From positions 6,210,001 through 6,274,000 of the forward strand of contig CM075675.1 in NCBI GenBank assembly GCA_037962975.1: a stretch of 64,000 bases of DNA, read 5' to 3'. Shown here piece after piece: positions 1 to 10,239 of the stretch (the first letter of the stretch is position 1; the number at the start of each line of letters is the position of its first letter). The notes beneath the pieces are model-generated. The model had not been told where the DNA came from and made no database searches. It worked only from the letters and a program-made list of their open reading frames with translations. The DNA comes from Clitoria ternatea (Eukaryota > Streptophyta > Magnoliopsida > Fabales > Fabaceae). Position numbers and translations under genes: made by a program.

Positions 1-720
1 TAAAGGGGCAGAAAAATAAATAACAAAAAATAAAGAGGCAGAAAAGTAAATACATAAAAATAAAGAGGCAGAAATGTAAATAACAAAAATAAAGGGGCAG
101 GAAAGTAAATACATGAAAATAAAGGGGCAAAAAGTAAATAACAAAAATAAAGGGGCTGGAAAGTAAATACATAAAAATAAAGGGGCAGAAATATAAATAA
201 CAAAAATAAAGGGGTAAAAAAGTAAATACATGAAAATAAAGGGGCAGAAAACTAAATAACAAAAATAAAAGAGCAGAAAAGTAAATACATGAAAATAAAG
301 AGACAGAAATGTAAATAACAAAAATAAAGGGACAGGAAAGTAAATAAATAAAATAAAAGGGCATAAAAATAAATAAATAAAGATAAAAATGTAAAAAATA
401 AAAAAATAAAAAAAATAAAAAAACTAATAATTGCAGAAATATAAAGTGTGGATAAATAAAATGCAGAAAAATAAATTAACAATAATAAAAGTGCAGAAAA
501 GTAAATAAAGAGAAATAAAAGTGTAAAAAAATAATAAATAAAGAAAAATAAAGGTACGAACAAATAAATAAAGATGGAGATGCATAAAAAATAAATAAAC
601 AGATAAATAACTACAGAAAAATAAAGTGCAGGAAAATAAAGTGCTTGAATATAAACAAAAAAAAATAAGAGTGCAGAAAAATAAATAACAATTAAATAAA
701 GACGAATAAATAAATGTAAA
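1..720. repeat. AT-rich minisatellite, about 30-bp unit with alternating variants
   Basis: From the window edge to about 360 the sequence is a tandem array of a 29-30 bp unit beginning TAAAGGGGCAG or TAAAGAGGCAG. Two variants alternate: one ends in AAATACATRAAAA and the next in AAATAACAAAAA, so the true period is close to 59 bp. From 360 to 720 the array decays into looser AAATAAA/GTGCAGAAAA units. Its left end lies outside the window. ORFs here are low-complexity artefacts. It may be the 3' untranslated array of an LTR element, as in the Tat element further right, but no flanking LTR is proven. Confidence 0.85.
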
Positions 721-1205
721 TAAACAACTTTGTATTAATAAAAAATACCTTGGTACAAGATCAATTACAGAGAAATTAGAACGGAAGTCGAGAAATCAAT
801 TTTGTGTGGATTTCCTTTGCTTCTGGCTTTGTTTGGACTTGATTTGAAGGTATTTGGATACCGGTTACAATACTTGGACAGTATTTTAGCTCACAAAAAC
901 TCACATACTAAGACAAACTAGAGTGGTGCCCTCATTTTCCTAACTAAGATTACACAAAGAAATTTTTGAAAACCAAAACTTTTAACAATTCTCACAAAAA
1001 TTTAGCACTCTTTTCCCTATTTTTCTTCTTCTTCTTCCCAAAATGCCTCAATATCACCTTCTATTTATAAAAGGAAATTGGCATTAGATCCTCCCTAAAA
1101 GACATCACTTTCTTACTTTTCCAATTTGTCCAAATTCCATGTCAATTTCCCCAATTTTCTCCAATTATCCAACCAAACCGGGGCCCACCACTAAAAACCA
1201 CCGTA
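721..1205. other. Intergenic DNA, possible promoter-like or LTR-like stretch, no gene
   Basis: No convincing ORF. A TATA-like TTATAAAAGG lies near 1066-1075, followed by pyrimidine-rich sequence. This is compatible with a decayed LTR promoter, but no second copy or terminal dinucleotides could be identified. Confidence 0.35.
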
Positions 1206-1565
1206 ACCCCTTTTTCTTTTTCTTTTTCTTTTTCTTTTTTTTTTAATTTTCATTTTTTTAAAAAAAAACTTTTTTTTGGACTTTTTTTTTTGGGCCCATT
1301 TCTTTTTTTGTTCTTTTTGGGCTTTTTTTTTAGTTTTTTTTTTTGTTTTGTTTTTTTTTGTTTGGGCCCTTTTTTTCTCTTTTTTTTCTTTTTCTTTTTC
1401 TTTTTTTTTGGCCCTTTTTATTTAGTTTTTATTTTTTTTTCGTTTTTTTATTTTTTTTATTTTTTTCTATTTTTTTTTATTTTTTTTTATTTTTTTATTT
1501 TTTTATTTTTTTTATTTTTTATTTTTTTTTTGCCCATTTATTTTTCTGATTTTTTTTGGGCCTTT
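1206..1565. repeat. T-rich low-complexity tract with GGGCC islands
   Basis: About 360 bp of T runs broken by C or A, with GGGCCC, GGGCC and GGCCC islands spaced through it. Phenylalanine-rich reading frames across it are compositional artefacts. The opposite strand resembles the A-rich start of the Tat LTRs in this window (GGCCCATTTAAAA followed by AAATAAAAA runs), but only in composition. Confidence 0.8.
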
Positions 1566-2300
1566 TATTTAAAGATACAAATGGAAACATAAATTATTTA
1601 TTACATATATGGAAATATATAAAATATCCAATAAATATAAATTACTACCCACACTATAAGGAGTAAAAAGGTAGTCACAAAACATCGTCTTCCCTCCCTT
1701 ATTCTTTCCTCTTGGCTTCGGCATCCATCAGCCATTGCTTGAGAGAAATGAAGAGAATTGATGAAATGAGAGGTGTGGTAGGAAATGAAGAGGGATTGGG
1801 TATTTATAGAGATGGGGAAGGGTTACTATTCCAATAGTCACTATGCAATTTTTAATATTATTTTTTTTTAATATGATCCGGGGTGGCAATCTGGACTAGG
1901 CGGGGTTCTAAGCACTGTACCGCGTCACCAACGAGAACTGGTAAGTCATAACCGGGGTCTGAAATCATTGGTCAACTATAGACATTTCTCTTCACCTCGG
2001 TTAAATATTAAGCATTGGGGACTCTCCTACGGGTGTACTTCCGGTGTGTCTTGAAGTTCAAGTACGGATTAACACATCAGTTTTAACTTGAAGAACCTCG
2101 GATTCCCTTCGAACTGAGGTGTAAAATACCGTACTCCACTGAGGCTGTACGAGCTTAGAACTAATGAGGTAACACCGGTCATGAAACCGTGCTAGGACCC
2201 CGGTTAATGCAGTCAACATTGACTCCGGACTCTAGGACAAAAAACTCTTTTTTTCTTCTTTTTTTTTCTTTTTTTTTTTCTTTTTAATATATATCACCGG
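1566..2300. other. Unassigned moderate-GC block next to CACTA-1
   Basis: This 0.7-kb stretch has several CCGG-containing words (CCGGGGT, ACCGGGGTCTGA, ACCCCGGTTAA) and no ORF. Its composition differs from the AT-rich DNA to the left and the coding remnant to the right. It ends in a T/C-rich tract at 2246-2285, where the TNP2 remnant begins abruptly, so it probably replaced the 5' half of CACTA-1. A similar CCGG-rich block lies at 12118-12850. Confidence 0.35.
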
Positions 2301-2310
2301 ACAAAAATAG

Positions 2311-3650
2311 GTGTTCACATGCATGAAGCGAAAATATGTGATGTTATCAATGATGATTTCTAGTCCACGACAACCGGGGAACGGCATTTATGTATATTTA
2401 ACTCCATTGGTTGAAGACCTCAAAAGGTTGTGGGAAGACGGGGTTGAAGTGTTTGATGGGTTTACCAGGCAATCATTCAAATTGCGTGCCATGCTATTTT
2501 GTACGATCAATGACTTTTCAGCGTATGGTAACTTATCCGGGTACAGCGTGAAGGGTCATAAAGCTTGTCCAGTATGTGAGGAGGGGGCTAGTTCTGTGCG
2601 GTTGCATCATGGTAGGAAAAATGTTTATCTTCGACATCGAAGGTTTCTTAAAGCGAATCATCCATTTCGGAGGTTGAAGAAGTCGTTTAACGGTGCCCAA
2701 GATTTTGAAATGGCTCTTCCACCACTATCTGGTCGCCAGGCATATGAAAAGGTGAGCGTGCAATTTGGTAAGTGTGAAAAACAACACCCGACACAAAACA
2801 ACTGGAAGAAAAGGTCAGTGTTTTTTGACCTGCCATATTGGAGGGAGCTTGATGTAAGACACTGCATTGATGTAATGCATGTGGAGAAGAATGTGTGTGA
2901 CAGTTTAGTTGGTACACTCTTAAACATACCCGGGAAGACTAAGGATGGCCTAAACTCGCGTATGGACTTAGAGTTGATGGGTATACGTCAGGATTTGCAT
3001 CCACAATCAAAGGGCAAAAGAACATATTTGCCTCCAGCATGTCATACATTATCCAGAAAAGAAAAGCAAAGTCTGTGTGAATCGTTACGAAGTGTGAAAG
3101 TTCCGTCTGGTTATGGCTCCAACATCAACTCTTGTGTTTCCATGAAAGATTTGAAGTTAGTTGGGTTGAAGTCTCACGATTGTCACATGTTGATGCAGCA
3201 GTTTCTGCCTATCGCCATTCGTGACATTCTTCCTAAAAATGTGAGAAATGTCATAACAAGGTTGTGTATGTTTTTCAATGCCATATGTTGCAAGGTAATC
3301 AGGCCCGGCGAATTGGATGTGTTGGAATAGGAAGCATCACTTATATTATGTCAGCTTGAAATGTATTTCCCGCCCTCTTTTTTTGACATAATGGTCCACT
3401 TAATCATCCATTTGGTGAGAGAGGTCCGTTGGTGTGGTCCAGTGTTCTTACGGTGGATGTATCCCGTTGAGCGATATATGAAGATATTGAAAGGGTATAT
3501 GAAGAACCAACGTCGTCCCGAAACTTCAATTGTGGAAAGATATATTGCAGAGGAAGCAATTGAGTTTTGCACTGAATACATGTCACATGCTGCAAGTATG
3601 TATTTGGGGACGACCAAGGAAAGTTCCCTGGAGAGAAATATCCCTTTATC
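2311..3650 (+). pseudogene. TNP2-like CACTA transposase remnant (Transposase_21 C-terminal part plus DUF4218-like part)
   Basis: TNP2 proteins cut and join CACTA elements in the nucleus. The reading frame 2311-3330 shows typical blocks: MLSMMISSPRQPGN, a zinc-ligand-like KACPVCEEGA, FFDLPYW and DVMHVEKNVCDSLVGTLL. It then runs into a TAG at 3328-3330. The same frame resumes at once and continues through the DUF4218-type stretch MYFPPSFFDIMVHL and FLRWMYPVERYMK to about 3640. A single nonsense mutation therefore separates two parts of one protein. The N-terminal half, including the first part of the transposase core, is missing. The frame then abuts the start of the next gene with no stop or UTR, which suggests an internal deletion. 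The ATG at 2311 is just a chance start inside the old exon. Confidence 0.85.
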
Positions 3651-4189
3651 GATCAGGAGACCTGGGATGCTTTTGTTGCATCTAGACATTCTGCCGAGTT
3701 TCAGGTACATTGGTTTTTAGATGATTAAATTATGTATAATTTAAACGGCTAACTTTGAATATTTTTTTTTCTTGTTGTAGGAGACCAGAAAGAAAGCCCA
3801 GGAGACTAGGAAGCTAAATGACTACCCACACACACTGTCACGTGGGGGTTACCGTAGGTTAGAAGAGCGGCTGGCACAGGAGAGGCTGAGTCAGTGTCAG
3901 ACTGACACTAGTATTGTGGATCCCCCTTTCCCACCTACACGCCACGACAAATGGAAGCAGGCTAGGATCAAGAAGAGTGGGGAATACACTTCCTCACAAG
4001 CTGATAGTTGTCCAATTTACCTATATTTTGCATGGATAATGAAGCATAAATTGGATATAATGTGCAATGTTTGTCAATTTTGTAAGCTATATAGAACATA
4101 AATTGTGATATGAACATTGTACAGGTTGATTAGTTAATTTTGTTGTAATTCCAGGAAAAAGTGAAGAAGAAAGAAGAAAAGAAAAGAAA

Positions 4190-5545
4190 TGAAGAAAATT
4201 AACCAAGTGTTGAGCAAACAAGTGATATTCGCTCAAGCGGAGGCTATCTCGCTTGAGCGAATCATGGTCGCTGAGGCTAAACTGAAGAGCTCGCTTGGGC
4301 GAGCCAGGACTTTAACAAATAAGAGTATCAGGTCAAAACTCGCTGGAGCGAGGCTTCATTCGCCCAGGCGAAATCAAGCCAGTATTGAATAATGAAGAAG
4401 TCGCCAGCGAAACAGAGTCCGCTTGAGCGACATTGGTACAAAATGAAATAACATAAGCACCGCTCAAGCGTTTGAATAGAAAAACCAGGCGAAATTCCTC
4501 CAGTAAGTCACAATGTAAAGGTCGCTTGAGCGACATGATTTTGCTCAAGCGAAATTGGTCCAGAGCCTAAAATCAAAGGATTCGCTGGAGCGGATAAAAG
4601 AACAGCTTAAGCGAAAAGGAAAAAAGTATCAGATATGAAGATTCGCTTAAGCGAACACGAATCGCCTGAGCGAGTAGACAAGCAGGTGAAGCAGGACCAA
4701 AAGCTTTCTTCACGTTGAAGTAGCCTAGTCGCTTGAGCGACACTTAAACTCGCTTGAGCGAGTATTGCTTTATATAAGCAATAAAGAGAGTTATTTCAGA
4801 GGCGGCTGGGTAGTTTGGAAAGAAACACTTTGTACTCTTTTTCTTCATCTTTTCTAAGTTGTAATGATCACCATGAGTGGCTAAACCTCTCCTTGGGATT
4901 AGATGTAGCCTTTCTTACTTGAAGATCATAAATGATATATTCATGAATCGGGTAAATTTGTTCTATGATTCTTGGTAGTTCATTTCATGTTTATTGCTTG
5001 GATTTGTTTGATCAACAAATTCTCGATTTAAGTTACCATTTTTTGTTGAAAAATAACTTTCGAAAACAGATCTAAATGAAATGCTCATTGTGAGTAAATA
5101 ACCAGGGATGGTATTTAACGTATTGAACGTCCAAATAATCGGTCGTAATGTTGGAATGGATTTGAAACGATCAAGGGATTGACATTATCAAATTTGTTCT
5201 TATGAATTTCATAGTCAAGGAATTGATACGAATGACATTGATTATGACGTAAAGTATTATAGTTCAAACCCCATTTTCATGAATATACGTTATGCATCGG
5301 AAGGTAAGATCGGTGAATCCTAATCCCAGTTTTTAAAACTTGACAAACTCCTTTCATTTTATTGCATACTCGTTCATATATTGCAGTTTATATTTTGAAC
5401 TCAAAAACCATGAAAACAATCATTTTAATCCGCCGTAATATTTTAAGTTTAAATTGCTGATGATCCTTAGTGGGAACGATATCTTTTATAACTACAACTA
5501 CTGTGTTTAAAATTTGGCACGTTCCTTTGAGTGTATTATACAAAC
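4190..5545 (+). mobile_element. LTR-like insertion inside CACTA-1
   Basis: The TNP1-like coding sequence stops after about 4008 and resumes only at about 5560. The intervening DNA holds a palindrome-rich block (4225-4770), a TATA-like TTTATATAAG near 4770, a leader-like run (TTTGTACTCTTTTTCTTC), then AT-rich DNA and TTAGTGGGAACGATATC plus ACTACAACTACTGTG. These phrases resemble the transcribed part of plant Ty3/gypsy LTRs. No target duplication could be fixed, so solo LTR is the best guess and the borders are approximate. Confidence 0.5.
4225..4770. repeat. Cluster of imperfect 12-bp palindromes TCGCT-NN-AGCGA
   Basis: At least fifteen sites match TCGCTTGAGCGA, its complement TCGCTCAAGCGA or near variants (TCGCTGGAGCGA, TCGCCTGAGCGA, TCGCTTAAGCGA) within about 550 bp. 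Each is a 5-bp inverted repeat around a 2-bp centre. Spacing is irregular, between roughly 10 and 60 bp. The block sits upstream of the TATA-like site of the LTR-like insertion. Confidence 0.85.
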
Positions 5546-7736
5546 TTGATTCCTTTAAAATACACAGCACAAGCTCAGGAGGTTGCCTCACGGATAGTAA
5601 GTATTCCCTTTTGTATTAGTGTCTGTTTTTTGGTTTACGTGAAGGAAGTGAATACTAACTTGTTTGGTTTCAGGATTCCTTGGTTGAGCAATCAACCCAA
5701 GGGTCTTTCGTAGCCCATGGACGGGAGGATATTTTGACTACCGCCATCGGCAGGCCAGAGCACCCAGGAAGAGTGCGTGCTGTTGGTCGAGGTGTAGGTA
5801 AGTGGTAAATAACTCTATGCTTTCATTTTGTTATCTGTTAAACAATTATGGGCTAATCATTCATATTTCACAGGCCTCCGCTCCTATTACGGTGCTCCCG
5901 ACCCTGCCCCCTCGCTTGAGAAAATGGTGGAGCAGAAGGTGGCTGTTGTGAAGGCCGAGTACCAGGGGGAGATATCTAGGCTCCACCAGGAGATGGCCCG
6001 ATTCAGGGAGGAGATGAAGGCCTCACTCAGCCACCACCAGGAGACTACTACACCAGCTAGCGACCCACAGGTTAGATTCTTTATTTAATTTACTCGGTTT
6101 TATTGTTTGTAATCATTTTATTTCATTGTTGAATAACTTTTGCTTGATGTGTAAATATGTAGATACGGAAGGTTAGCACTAAGGGGTCGTGCGCTACGGC
6201 TGACCCTGACGATGATGGGGTCGAGCCACCAGACACCCCGTCAATGTGACCTGTTCGTTGACGGGTCGGAGGAGCCAGTTGCCACTGGTATGGTGTACAA
6301 CTTAGGCCCTATGGTTCACCATCAGACATTACCTGATGGTAAGTCCAGGGTCTCTGTTGTGCTCATCCTCGAGGAGGATGTTGCTGTGCCAGTGGCAACT
6401 CCGGAGGTGAAGACCGTCGGTCAGGCGGTAGGCCACTTTCTGATATGGCCCAACAGACTTCTAGTGATTGCCCCTGGACAGGTAAAAACCCTAAACACTA
6501 ACTAATTTGGTTATATTGTCAATTATGGTACAAAATGTGATGGTTGTCAATTGTTCAACAGGAACAGACATTGAAGAAGCCAGACCCGGCCGAGGATCCC
6601 ATCCGGATGCTATGGCGCATCGGGTATGAGCAAGGAGAGGACACTGTTTAGATCCCATGGCAGCCACTAGTGTTCCGTCGTCCCAGTGATTTTCCAGTTT
6701 ACGTTACACATTCTGACATGTGTGACATTATTTCGGGGACGTCGATGCTGAACGCCCCCATCTTTCAGTTGTGGGAGCTGTAAGTATATCCTTGTTTTGT
6801 CCAATTTTTTCATTATACAAGTTATTTGTCACTAACCATGTCTTAACTTGTTTAGGTTTTTGGCAAAACTTTATGTGGACTTAGGTTTCCAAGGAACCTA
6901 TGGTTTCTTAGAGCCCTCGCTCATACAGAAGCAAGGAAACACCCCGCAGGAGACCCAGGCATACATCCAGAATTGGATGTTTGAGTCTAGGAAGCCTGTA
7001 TACATGGGCCCCTATCAGAAAGGGTAATATTCTATTCCATAATTATTGTCATGAATTTTTGCATTTTGAAGTCTCACTTATCACTGGAAACTGCAGGGCT
7101 CACTGGACGCTTGTGGTGATCTGTCCGAAGTACTATCTTGCTCTGCATTTTGATACTTTGCATCAGACAGTTCCACAAGACCTGAAAGATATAGTAGACC
7201 GGTAAGTTAATCCCTAAAAAATAAGTACAAATTCGATTACATCATTTTTAGAACTATACGATTCTAACTTATCTTGTGTTTTGTTTGACGTAGGGCGGTG
7301 GTTGGATACAATCTACTGATTGGAAACAAGTCCAACGGAAGAAAAGTTGCATGGGTGCACCCAAAAGTAAGTCAATCGTATTCATTCAAATCTTCAATAC
7401 ATATTTTTTAAGTTACGAATTCACTTATTCTATACTATATGTCCATTGTAGTCTTACAGGCAGAACGGTACCTACGAGTGTGGCTATTTCATCATGCACA
7501 CTATGCTGACCATTGTCCAACAACATTTAGTAGATGGATGGACAGATGTAAGTCTCATCATTTGGACTACTTTTCTACCAATTTCATCAATTTCATGTAA
7601 TAAATAAAGCTTTTGTTCTAATTATTTTGTGCATTGTTTGCAGTACTTTAAGGACCGGTCATATTTCCCAAAGGAACTTGTAGATGATGTTAGAAAGCAA
7701 TGGGCCTCACACTTCACTGAAGTTAGGCGAAGCTAG

Positions 7737-7929
7737 ATATAGGATCTTTATTCTTTTATATATGTATCTAGTAGGATTTAGGGTTTACTTTTATTACATT
7801 ACATTCAACTTAATTGTATATACTTTCATTTTTTAGGTTGTTATGAATTGATATAGAAAATAAATTGTTATATACATACCATTCTTTTTATATAGTGTTG
7901 CTGTGGCATACTGTATACTGTACTGGTTG
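7737..7929 (+). other. 3' untranslated stretch of the TNP1/Ulp1 pseudogene
   Basis: AT-rich sequence after the Ulp1 stop codon, leading into the subterminal repeats. No gene. Confidence 0.5.
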
Positions 7930-7984
7930 TCTGAATGCAGGTTTGGGAAACGATAAAACAGAAACCATATTAAAAAAAACCTTA

Positions 7985-8344
7985 GTATTTATTCACGGTT
8001 ATGGTAACAACCGTGAATATAGACTATATTTATCCACGGTTATAACCATAATCGTGAATATAGATTCTATTTATCCACGGTTGTCCATCATAACCGTGAA
8101 TATAAGTAGTTTGTAACTGAAACCTTTTAGTTCTTATATTCACGGTTATGCTCGATAACTATGAATATAAATAGTAAGTTATATTCACGGTTGTTCTTAA
8201 CCGTGGTCAGATGTGATTTATTACCACAGTTGTTAACCGTGGTTAAAGGCCATCATCTACTTCCACGGCTGCAACAACCACGGTTCTTTAACCGTGAATA
8301 AAGGCCTTTTTTAACCGTGATTATATCCATTTTTTCCACTAGTG
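7985..8344. repeat. CACTA-1 3' subterminal hairpin array and terminus
   Basis: Seven or more units of the form CACGGTT-spacer-AACCGTG are packed into 350 bp, some as full hairpins (CACGGTTATGGTAACAACCG at 7994) and some as half sites (TTAACCGTGGT). The region ends in TTTTTTCCACTAGTG at 8344. Subterminal repeats of this kind bind the TNP1/TNPA-type protein in En/Spm elements (established for the family; inferred here). The three bases after the end are ATT; the matching duplication on the lost left side cannot be checked. Confidence 0.85.
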
Positions 8345-8759
8345 ATTTAACTAACTTGTCAACTTAACTTCCAACAACTTATCAGTTTTTAGCTAACTTA
8401 TTTATTAGTTTTGTCAAACAAATGGTATATCTTTTTTCTATTCCCACGTTAATTTTGTATAATGACCTAATAATATTGTAAATCTAGGCATGACACTACA
8501 AGAATAATCAAATTTAACCTAAAGGCTTAGCGTGAAACTTAATGACTTTAGCATGCGATGACATGTCTCACATCATGCATGAAAATTGAAAAAAAAAATA
8601 TATGCATACATTGGCTTTGGTGTGGGACTCCTAGTCCCGCATCAAATTTGAACAATCTAGATTCATTTTCTTTTTGCAGATGGAGGGTTGGGATTTTAAA
8701 ATCCTAGCATGCCCCACGTCCAAACCAACGTTAAGTGTGCGCACAACCTCTTCCCTTTT

Positions 8760-9200
8760 TTTATTTCTTCCTAAATTCAAATCTTTCTCTCAAATTCTCT
8801 CAATCTCCTAAAAAATTTTTTGTGTGGATGGGAGCATAAGTGAATCTATTACATTCCCTATTGGTATTATTGTGATGGTGAATGAAAAAGAAATCTTTTG
8901 AACTGATATGAATTTCAAACATGTTAAAAGTTAACCTATTTAGTTTATTTAGTTTTATGTTTTAAGATTGTTTAGAATAGTTATAAGAAATCTAGGATAG
9001 ATGGCTTATACTATCATATTTTAGAAAACATTGACATTTGAACCTTTGGAAAAATGATTTGTTGTAAAGTTTGTTTATTAGAGTATATTATATACATGGG
9101 TATGTTAGGATAGAATTTTTACATAACTAGAGTTTGGGAAATAAAAAATTACCAATCTCAAATTAGAATTTAGAAACTAAAAAAATTAAAAACATACAAA
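8760..9200. other. CACTA-2 internal DNA with no recognisable gene
   Basis: AT-rich sequence after the subterminal region. A pyrimidine-rich leader-like stretch (TTTCTCTCAAATTCTCTCAA near 8783) may be the old promoter and leader of the element's gene. No ORF. Confidence 0.35.
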
Positions 9201-9775
9201 TAAAATATGTAGTCAGTTTTTATATAATTAATTTAGGTTTGGTAACCATATATAAAATGTTAATTTTAAAATTATAATTTTAAAAATAAATAAATTAGAA
9301 ATTTCTAATTAGAGCTTAGAAAAATTTTAAAAAATAAGAAATTTCAAATTCAAACTTTAGAAAATAAAAATTTTTTAAATGTACAAATTAAATATGTAGT
9401 CAATTTTTACATAATTAATTTAGGTTTGGTAATCATAAAATTTTAATTTATAAATAATTAAGTTAGAAATTTCTAATTAAAGATTAAGAAAATAAAAAAT
9501 TAATATATTTCAAAATAGAACTTTAAAAAATAAAAAATTTAGAAATATATAAATTAAATATAAATTAATGTTTACGTAATTAACTTAGGCTTAGTAATCA
9601 TAAAGTTTTTATTTTTAAATTATAATTTAAAAAATAAATAAATTAGAAAATTCTAATTAGAGTTTAGGAAAATAAAAAATAAGAAATTTTAAATTAGAAC
9701 TTTAGAAAATAAAAAAGTAGAAATATACAAATTAAATATATATTCAATTTTTACATAATTAATTTAGCTTTGTGT
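9180..9775. repeat. AT-rich tandem repeat, about 165-190 bp unit, four copies
   Basis: The landmark TTACATAATTAATTTAGGTT and variants recurs near 9220, 9409, 9573 and 9752. In each unit it is followed by AATTTCTAATTAGAG-like and GAACTTTAGAAAATAAAA-like sequence. The copies are diverged, so the expansion is old. Confidence 0.75.
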
Positions 9776-9834
9776 GAAATTTTGAATAATACATATATTG
9801 TAACTTAGTGGTGTGTTGGCAATGTAGATTTTGT

Positions 9835-10135
9835 GATGAGTCATTTGTGGATGTTGGATAAAGTGTGTCCCATACAAGAGGTTTGCAAAGTGAGTTTATT
9901 AGAGAGGTTAGAAAGTTTATTAATAAGACTACAAAGCAACTTTGTTACTATTTAGAGGGTGGTATAAGGTGCTCATGTGTGAGATGTAGATACAGTAAGA
10001 TTTTGAGTAAATATGAGGTTACATTTCACTTATACAAGTTTGATTTCAAACCTAACTACTAGGTTTGGATTAACCATGGCGAGGTGAAATTTAGTAGAAC
10101 TCTTATATCTCAAGTCGTGGATAATTTTGACCTTT
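9835..10135 (+). pseudogene. Degenerate transposase-associated N-terminal domain (Transpos_assoc-like)
   Basis: The frame contains MSHTRGLQSEFIREVRKFI (from a GTG-like position at 9865), then RCSCVRCRYSKIL, VTFHLYKFDFKPNY and, after a TAG, VWINHGEVKFSRT. This is the order of the transposase-associated domain that opens plant CACTA TNP2 proteins: a conserved serine-histidine start, a CxCxxC zinc-ligand cluster and FHLYxxGFxPNYYVWxxHGE. The stop after PNY and the absence of a following Transposase_21 core show that it is a relic. It supports CACTA-2 being a deletion derivative of an autonomous relative. Confidence 0.75.
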
Positions 10136-10239
10136 TTAAAAGCCTTATTGAACCATATCACAAACAAGATGAGACAGAGGTAGTCTCAAAATTTATTATA
10201 ATCATTTTTAATGTTTAAAATATTTTTTAGATAACTAAT

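Larger units (their letters stand above)
3650..7736 (+). pseudogene. Broken TNP1-like (Transposase_24) gene with C-terminal Ulp1-type cysteine protease domain
   Basis: About ten exons can be followed by GT-AG borders: 3650-3704, 3781-4008, up to 5595, 5674-5797, 5874-6070, 6163-6481, 6562-6779, 6856-7023, 7097-7201, 7294-7366, 7452-7546 and 7644-7736. Early exons carry the plant CACTA signature LNDYPHTLSRGGYRRLEERL and later GSFVAHGREDIL and AIGRPEHPGRVRA. Exon 5874-6070 is a charged helix, probably coiled coil. The last exons form a C48/Ulp1-like peptidase with all four expected residues: His in AHWTLVV, Asp in LHFDTLH, Gln in RQNGTYE and Cys in YECGYF. Ulp1 enzymes remove SUMO; the role in transposons is unknown. 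Defects: TGA at 6247 with the frame recovered by a one-base shift, TAG at 6649, and an insertion between 4008 and 5545. Confidence 0.8.
2311..8344 (+). mobile_element. CACTA-1: 5'-truncated En/Spm-like DNA transposon
   Basis: The element contains, in order, a TNP2-type transposase remnant, a broken multi-exon TNP1/Ulp1-type gene and a hairpin-rich subterminal region that ends exactly at ...TTTTTTCCACTAGTG (8344). Read on the minus strand this is CACTAGTGGAAAAAA, a normal CACTA terminus. No matching terminus is visible upstream. The TNP2 frame starts in the middle of its domain, so the left end is lost. LTR-like DNA interrupts the element at about 4190-5545. It cannot be autonomous now: besides the truncation, both genes carry stops or frameshifts. 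Confidence 0.85.

Noticed and set aside
252..563. 103-codon minus-strand frame rich in Phe/Leu/Tyr
   Set aside because: Translation of the opposite strand of an A-rich minisatellite; no domain.
1290..1592. Phenylalanine-rich frames resembling membrane proteins
   Set aside because: Produced by the T-rich low-complexity tract.
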